A stretch of DNA of 64,000 nt, from NCBI RefSeq assembly GCF_025628895.1, contig NZ_JAOTJC010000013.1, positions 169,610 to 233,609 of the forward strand, in the 5' to 3' direction. The notes beneath the pieces were generated by a model. The model saw only the letters and a program-made list of their open reading frames with translations, searched no databases and was not told where the DNA came from. The translations under genes were made by a program, and so were the position numbers. The stretch is from Alteromonas salexigens (GTDB lineage: Bacteria > Pseudomonadota > Gammaproteobacteria > Enterobacterales > Alteromonadaceae). Below are positions 60,644 through 64,000 of the stretch, piece by piece; the first letter of the stretch is position 1, and each line of letters starts with the position of its first letter.

Positions 60644-61180
60644 TTAGTCGCCGTCGAATTCGCATAATGTAAAGGAGTCGATGCCCAGTTCGGTCAGTTT
60701 CTCCCGGCCACCTAAATCAGGTAAGCCAATAACGAAACCGGCATGGTTCACTTCACCGCCCAGATGGCGGATAAGTTTTGCAGAGGCGCCAATGGTGCCA
60801 CCTGTTGCAAGCAGATCGTCAATCAACAGGACCTTGTCGCCCGGCTGAATAGCATCTTTATGAATTTCCAGTGTATCTGTGCCGTATTCCAGGTCGTAGC
60901 TTTCACTTACCACTTCGCGGGGCAACTTATTGGGCTTTCTTACTGGCACAAAACCAATTCCCAGCTCGATAGCCAGCGGTGCACCGAATAAGAAGCCGCG
61001 GGCTTCAGTCCCGGCAACCTTATCGAAGTTCATTGGGCGGTACTTCTCTAACAGTAGAGAGATACAACAGCTAAATGCTTTGTGGTCTTCCAGGACACTG
61101 GTTACATCACGAAACACTATACCTGGCTTGGGATAGTCAGGAACCGATTTAACAACGGATTTTATATATTCTGCAGTCAC
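60644..61180 (-). CDS. apt: Adenine phosphoribosyltransferase
   Basis: The 178-residue product matches Apt: [49 protein letters not shown] and the PRPP-binding motif [16 protein letters not shown]. It salvages adenine to AMP. It leads the apt-dnaX-ybaB-recR run and starts 10 bases before dnaX begins on the same strand. Confidence 0.96.
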   Translation of the reverse strand: MTAEYIKSVVKSVPDYPKPGIVFRDVTSVLEDHKAFSCCISLLLEKYRPMNFDKVAGTEARGFLFGAPLAIELGIGFVPVRKPNKLPREVVSESYDLEYGTDTLEIHKDAIQPGDKVLLIDDLLATGGTIGASAKLIRHLGGEVNHAGFVIGLPDLGGREKLTELGIDSFTLCEFDGD

Positions 61181-61198
61181 AATTTACCTTATTGATTA

Positions 61199-61321
61199 CT
61201 AAAGCCAGAAGGTAAACCAGCCGCAAATAACATGCAGCAATGGGAATGCCAGAAGCGTTACAATAGACGCTAGGAAGTACCACTTATTGTAGACTTCTTT
61301 GAATTCTGAATTGTCAGCCAT
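61199..61321 (-). CDS. 40-residue membrane protein
   Basis: A small frame opens MADNSEFKEVYNKWYFLASI and ends CGWFTFWL, with one hydrophobic segment at about residues 16-40. AGGT lies 8 bases before the ATG. The soluble N-terminus and single helix are typical of small inner-membrane proteins. It lies 18 bases upstream of apt and 120 bases downstream of hvfC. It could be a leader of the apt run or part of the peptide cluster; no family is recognised. Confidence 0.6.
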   Translation of the reverse strand: MADNSEFKEVYNKWYFLASIVTLLAFPLLHVICGWFTFWL

Positions 61322-61441
61322 ATGCGCTACCTAAAAACAATTTTCATACAAAAAAATGGGGGTAAATGGTAATCGAATCGCTGACGGAATGACAGTCAAA
61401 TTACGCAGGTAACAGCTTATTCGTTGGTGTAATAAGCAAAT

Positions 61442-62194
61442 CTAAGGGTACGCAGAAATAAGCGCGCCTTTATTTAGCAGATCCTGGACAGTAGCAGCCG
61501 CGCCCTGATGCAGTTGCGTATACGTAAACGCGGGAAGCTCATCTGCCAGGGTTGATACCACATCATCCAGACTGAGTGCGGCAGTAGACAGCTCAAGTAA
61601 ATGAACCAGCCGCGCGGTCAGTGGATTGATCACCGCAAACTCTACATTGTGATCCCGGCCGCGGAAAACCATATAATAGTGGCGCTGGTCCGACGCTTCG
61701 GGGGACTGAAAATCCGGGCCGATAAGGTGCACAGGGTATTCATAAGACACCAGCGAAGCCAATGGCGATACAGTAATACTATCAGGCAGTAAACCGTTCT
61801 CTGCAAAGCACACCGGCTCATTGGTTTTACGTATGCTGATATCCAGCTCTAACCACTCGTAGTGCGCAAGCTCAGGTAGCCATAAGGGCATGTTGGCAAT
61901 AATATCGGGAGCAGTAGACAGGTACTCGACGAACTCTTTGCCGATATCCGCGAAATAGGGCGACCTGCACGGATGTTCTGCAAAAAAAGCGGAGACTAAT
62001 AATTTCCACAGGTCGGCAGGTAATGTTTGATGAATAACCGGAAAGCCGTTTTCGAGAAAGTTCTCAATGTTATTGCGAAATAAACTCTGATACACCGCCA
62101 GCCTGCGCTTTTCGTCCGAATTCGCAGGTTCATACTTCTCCGGTGTACGAATGGCATTAGCCAGCTGCTGTTGAAGCTGCGTTAACTCAGTCAT
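61442..62194 (-). CDS. hvfC: HvfC-like DUF2063 protein, partner of the MNIO enzyme
   Basis: I start at the ATG at 62194, which overlaps the hvfB stop (TGATG); a GTG at 62197 is in frame. The 250-residue product has the DUF2063 pattern: DEKRRLAVYQSLFRNNIENFLENGFPVIHQTL, then FFAEHPCRSPYFADIGKEFVEYL and HYEWLELDISI, and a C-terminal half with ...LLELSTAALSLDDVVSTLADEL resembling a peptide-recognition winged helix. In related systems this protein binds the precursor peptide and is needed by the DUF692 enzyme. Order hvfA-hvfB-hvfC is as in Haemophilus. Confidence 0.85.
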   Translation of the reverse strand: MTELTQLQQQLANAIRTPEKYEPANSDEKRRLAVYQSLFRNNIENFLENGFPVIHQTLPADLWKLLVSAFFAEHPCRSPYFADIGKEFVEYLSTAPDIIANMPLWLPELAHYEWLELDISIRKTNEPVCFAENGLLPDSITVSPLASLVSYEYPVHLIGPDFQSPEASDQRHYYMVFRGRDHNVEFAVINPLTARLVHLLELSTAALSLDDVVSTLADELPAFTYTQLHQGAAATVQDLLNKGALISAYP

Positions 62195-63036
62195 CACACC
62201 GCGACCGTAGCAGGATTATCAGAATAACAGCGCTGGATAGTTTTGATTTTGCGGACTTCTTTTAGCAGCTCGTCCATTGCGGGAATATTGAAGTCCCGTT
62301 CCAGTAAGGTGGGAAAAACCCCGTGACGATTATAGGCTTCCTCCAGTAACGCCCATACAGGGTCAATCACCGGCGCGCCGTGAGTGTCAACTTTCAGATC
62401 TTCAGCTTCATCGAAGTGGCCTGCAATATGGCCATATACAATGCGCTCTGAGGGCAATGAATGCAGAAAAGAGACCGGGTCGTAGTTATGATTAATACTG
62501 TTGACGTACAGGTTATTCACGTCCAGAAGCATATTACAGCCTGATTGCTCCAGCACAGCCAGCACAAAATCCAGCTCGGACATTTGTTGACCGGGGGCAA
62601 GATAATACGAGACATTTTCTAATACCAGCTTCCGCTCAAGCACATCCTGAACTACTTTTATGCGCTCGCTTACGTGCGCCACCGCTTCTTCAGTGAAAGG
62701 GATTGGCATAAGATCATACATATGGCCCTGAGAGGAACAGAAACTCAGATGTTCACTGTACAGGCTAATATTGTGAGTATCTAAAAAGCGTTTAACTTGC
62801 TGAAGGTGTGTATAGTCGAGGGGATCGCTACTGCCAATAGAAAGTGACAGCCCATGGGTCGTGAACGGTGCCTGCGCTACGCATTGTTCAAACTGACGCT
62901 GAAATTTGCCCCCTAGCGGGATCCAGTTTTCCGGGGCGACTTCCCAGAAATCGACCTCCCCTGGCAACCCCTCAGTAAGTTCAGGCAGCATCTCTCTGCG
63001 CAACCCAAGACCTGCGCCACGTATTTCATTGGGCAT
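62194..63036 (-). CDS. hvfB: HvfB-like MNIO (DUF692) multinuclear iron oxidative enzyme
   Basis: The start is the ATG at 63036 (MPNEIRGAGLGLRREMLPEL), preceded by GGAG; the frame opens at 63105 without one. The 280-residue TIM barrel shows candidate iron ligands of DUF692 enzymes: His61 (THGLS), Glu95-His96 (YSEHLSF), Glu140-Asn141 (LENVSYY), Asp172/Asn174/Asn175 (LDVNNLYVNS), His203 and His207 (YGHIAGH), Asp217/His219 (DTHG) and Glu246 (LLERD). MNIO enzymes use iron and oxygen to remodel Cys residues of peptides, e.g. to oxazolone-thioamide pairs in HvfA of Haemophilus. The hvfA gene lies 110 bases upstream. Confidence 0.93.
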   Translation of the reverse strand: MPNEIRGAGLGLRREMLPELTEGLPGEVDFWEVAPENWIPLGGKFQRQFEQCVAQAPFTTHGLSLSIGSSDPLDYTHLQQVKRFLDTHNISLYSEHLSFCSSQGHMYDLMPIPFTEEAVAHVSERIKVVQDVLERKLVLENVSYYLAPGQQMSELDFVLAVLEQSGCNMLLDVNNLYVNSINHNYDPVSFLHSLPSERIVYGHIAGHFDEAEDLKVDTHGAPVIDPVWALLEEAYNRHGVFPTLLERDFNIPAMDELLKEVRKIKTIQRCYSDNPATVAV

Positions 63037-63146
63037 AGGTACTCTCCACTCTATACAGACAAAAGGCTGGGCGAGTTGCAACTTGCCTCGCCCAGAGCAA
63101 AACATACATTATGGCACCGTTCGGAGGTAATAACGCCAATGGGAAG

Positions 63147-63653
63147 TTATAGTGCGCCGCACTTACCTTCTTTAGCTGCTTTGTCGCCGCCACATTTGCC
63201 TTCGCCGCACTTGCCTTCTTTAGCAGCTTTATCACCGCCACATTTACCTTCGCCGCACTTGCCTTCTTTGGCCGCTTTGTCACCGCCACATTTGCCTTCG
63301 CCGCACTTTCCTTCTTTGGCTGCTTTGTCGCCGCCACATTTACCTTCGCCGCACTTACCTTCTTTGGCTGCTTTGTCGCCGCCACACTTGCCTTCTTTAA
63401 CCGCTTTATCGCCGCCGCATTTGCCTTCGCCACACTTACCTTCTTTAGCAGCTTTATCACCGCCACACTTGCCTTCATGTTCGGCTTTGTTACCACCACA
63501 ACTAGCTTCAGGTGCAAACTGACTATAACCAGACTCCAGCGACTGCACCGCAAATGGGTTAGTTGTTTCGGCCATCACGCCCGCGGATGCAAGAGAACCT
63601 ATTACCACAGCACCTAATGCCGTTGCTACGCTGGGCTTTTTAATTTGTTTCAT
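63147..63653 (-). CDS. hvfA: HvfA-like secreted precursor peptide with EGKCG repeats
   Basis: The 168-residue product has a signal peptide (residues 1-28, cleavage near VMA-ET), a short linker with one ASCGG, then thirteen EGKCG motifs from residue 60 to 166, so 14 cysteines in all. EGKCG is the site modified by MNIO enzymes in HvfA-type peptides, giving copper-binding groups. The mature peptide would be exported to the periplasm. It begins with GAGGG before the ATG and is followed by hvfB and hvfC. The copper role is from the known family, not visible here. Confidence 0.93.
   Translation of the reverse strand: MKQIKKPSVATALGAVVIGSLASAGVMAETTNPFAVQSLESGYSQFAPEASCGGNKAEHEGKCGGDKAAKEGKCGEGKCGGDKAVKEGKCGGDKAAKEGKCGEGKCGGDKAAKEGKCGEGKCGGDKAAKEGKCGEGKCGGDKAAKEGKCGEGKCGGDKAAKEGKCGAL
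63156..63476 (-). repeat. 48-bp coding tandem repeats in hvfA
   Basis: The repeat unit encodes EGKCGGDKAAKEGKCG (16 residues, 48 bp). There are six full units and one 11-residue unit (EGKCGGDKAVK, residues 76-86). The codons vary silently between units (AAG/AAA, GCT/GCG/GCC), while the protein sequence is nearly fixed. Confidence 0.9.
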
Positions 63654-63928
63654 GAGAGTACCCTCTTTTAGTTTTATTTACATGCGTTTGAACACGCACG
63701 TAATAACAGACCCCGAATACTGCAAGAACCTTTCAGACCTGTTTAATTATTTTAAATTTAATTCAAGGAATGACATACCTGATTGCGACGACTGGCACAG
63801 ATTTTTGATGTGAACGGTAGCTTGAGTTTGGAAACCGCTGGCTGAGTGTAACACTTTCGCCGCACCAGGGACGGATTGTTTATCGTTCGTATTACGCAAG
63901 TTTTGTCAGTTTAATGGCTACAGAAACG

Positions 63929-63956
63929 AAAAAAGCCCGCTCAACTGAGCGGGCTT
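63929..63956 (-). terminator. rRNA operon terminator
   Basis: AAGCCCGCTCA pairs with TGAGCGGGCTT around a 2-base centre, followed on the minus strand by TTTTTT. It lies 13 bases after the 5S rRNA end. The spacer 63654-63928 holds the hvfA promoter region, in which I see no clear sigma-70 box. Confidence 0.85.
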
Positions 63957-63968
63957 CTTATCGAATAG

Positions 63969-64000
63969 GAGCTTGGCGATGTGCTACTCTCACATGGGGA
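63969..64000 (-). rRNA. rrf: 5S rRNA, 3' end only
   Basis: On the minus strand the last 32 bases read TCCCCATGTGAGAGTAGCAC followed by ATCGCCAAGCTC, the conserved 3' end of gammaproteobacterial 5S rRNA. The rest lies beyond the window. A terminator follows directly, so an rRNA operon ends here. Confidence 0.9.

Noticed and set aside
63156..63476. Direct repeats that might suggest a CRISPR array
   Set aside because: Units abut without unique spacers, translate in frame, and encode a known peptide motif.
63076..63522. Plus-strand open frame encoding PHLPSLAALSP repeats
   Set aside because: It is the antisense of the EGKCG repeat array in hvfA; the repetition keeps all frames open. No ribosome-binding site or known domain.
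63727..63743. FadR-like sequence AACAGGTCTGAAAGGTT upstream of hvfA
   Set aside because: Symmetry is poor and there is no reason to link the peptide cluster to fatty acids; probably chance.

Overview
The window looks like chromosomal DNA of a marine gammaproteobacterium of the order Alteromonadales, probably near Alteromonas or Aestuariibacter. This rests on gene content and on gene orders shared with Vibrio, Shewanella and E. coli: apt-dnaX-ybaB-recR-htpG-adk, a full hisGDCBHAFI operon with a His-rich leader peptide, fadR opposite nhaB-dsbB, and rnd-fadD-slp-tsaB-yoaA. Base composition is near 50 percent G+C except in one AT-rich islet at about 20.0-21.7 kb. No genome-wide comparison could be run, so the placement is inference.

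Layout. 0-5 kb: an NAD-kinase-like gene (cut by the window edge) and epmC, then a FFLEELY-motif protein, a hotdog thioesterase, a membrane-anchored retropepsin-like protease and a PfpI-type protein. 5-20 kb is dominated by lipid metabolism: fadH with a crotonase and a divergent TetR regulator, a GMC oxidoreductase, a wax-ester synthase/DGAT with its own TetR gene and a DUF445 membrane protein, a patatin lipase with a degenerate HD-GYP-like protein, two phasin-like granule proteins, and fadR. 20-25 kb is accessory DNA lying between fadR and nhaB; part of it is bounded by 37-bp imperfect inverted repeats with extra subterminal repeats, and carries one serine-hydrolase lipoprotein gene. 25-38 kb: nhaB-dsbB-GNAT, then a long minus-strand run (ycgN, ycgM, a lytic transglycosylase, ycgL, rnd, fadD, an alpha/beta hydrolase, slp, tsaB, yoaA). 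38-44.4 kb: a GH13 enzyme, a TauE-type permease, several conserved unknowns and a decayed sugar-kinase fragment. 44.5-51.8 kb: the his operon with its attenuator. 52-61 kb: a short lepB paralogue, a DSD1-type PLP enzyme, a MAPEG protein, then adk-htpG-recR-ybaB-dnaX-apt. 61-64 kb: a three-gene cluster resembling the HvfABC copper-binding peptide system, next to the tail of an rRNA operon.

How the parts fit. FadR-like 17-bp palindromes lie in front of fadR, fadD and the GMC oxidoreductase gene, so fatty-acid activation, oxidation and perhaps neutral-lipid turnover may share one regulator. DGAT, patatin and phasins suggest storage-lipid granules. The right-hand cluster encodes a secreted Cys-rich precursor with thirteen EGKCG motifs, a DUF692 (MNIO) enzyme and a DUF2063 partner: a post-translationally modified peptide probably used for copper binding. 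It is the most interesting system in the window, although the family itself is already known.
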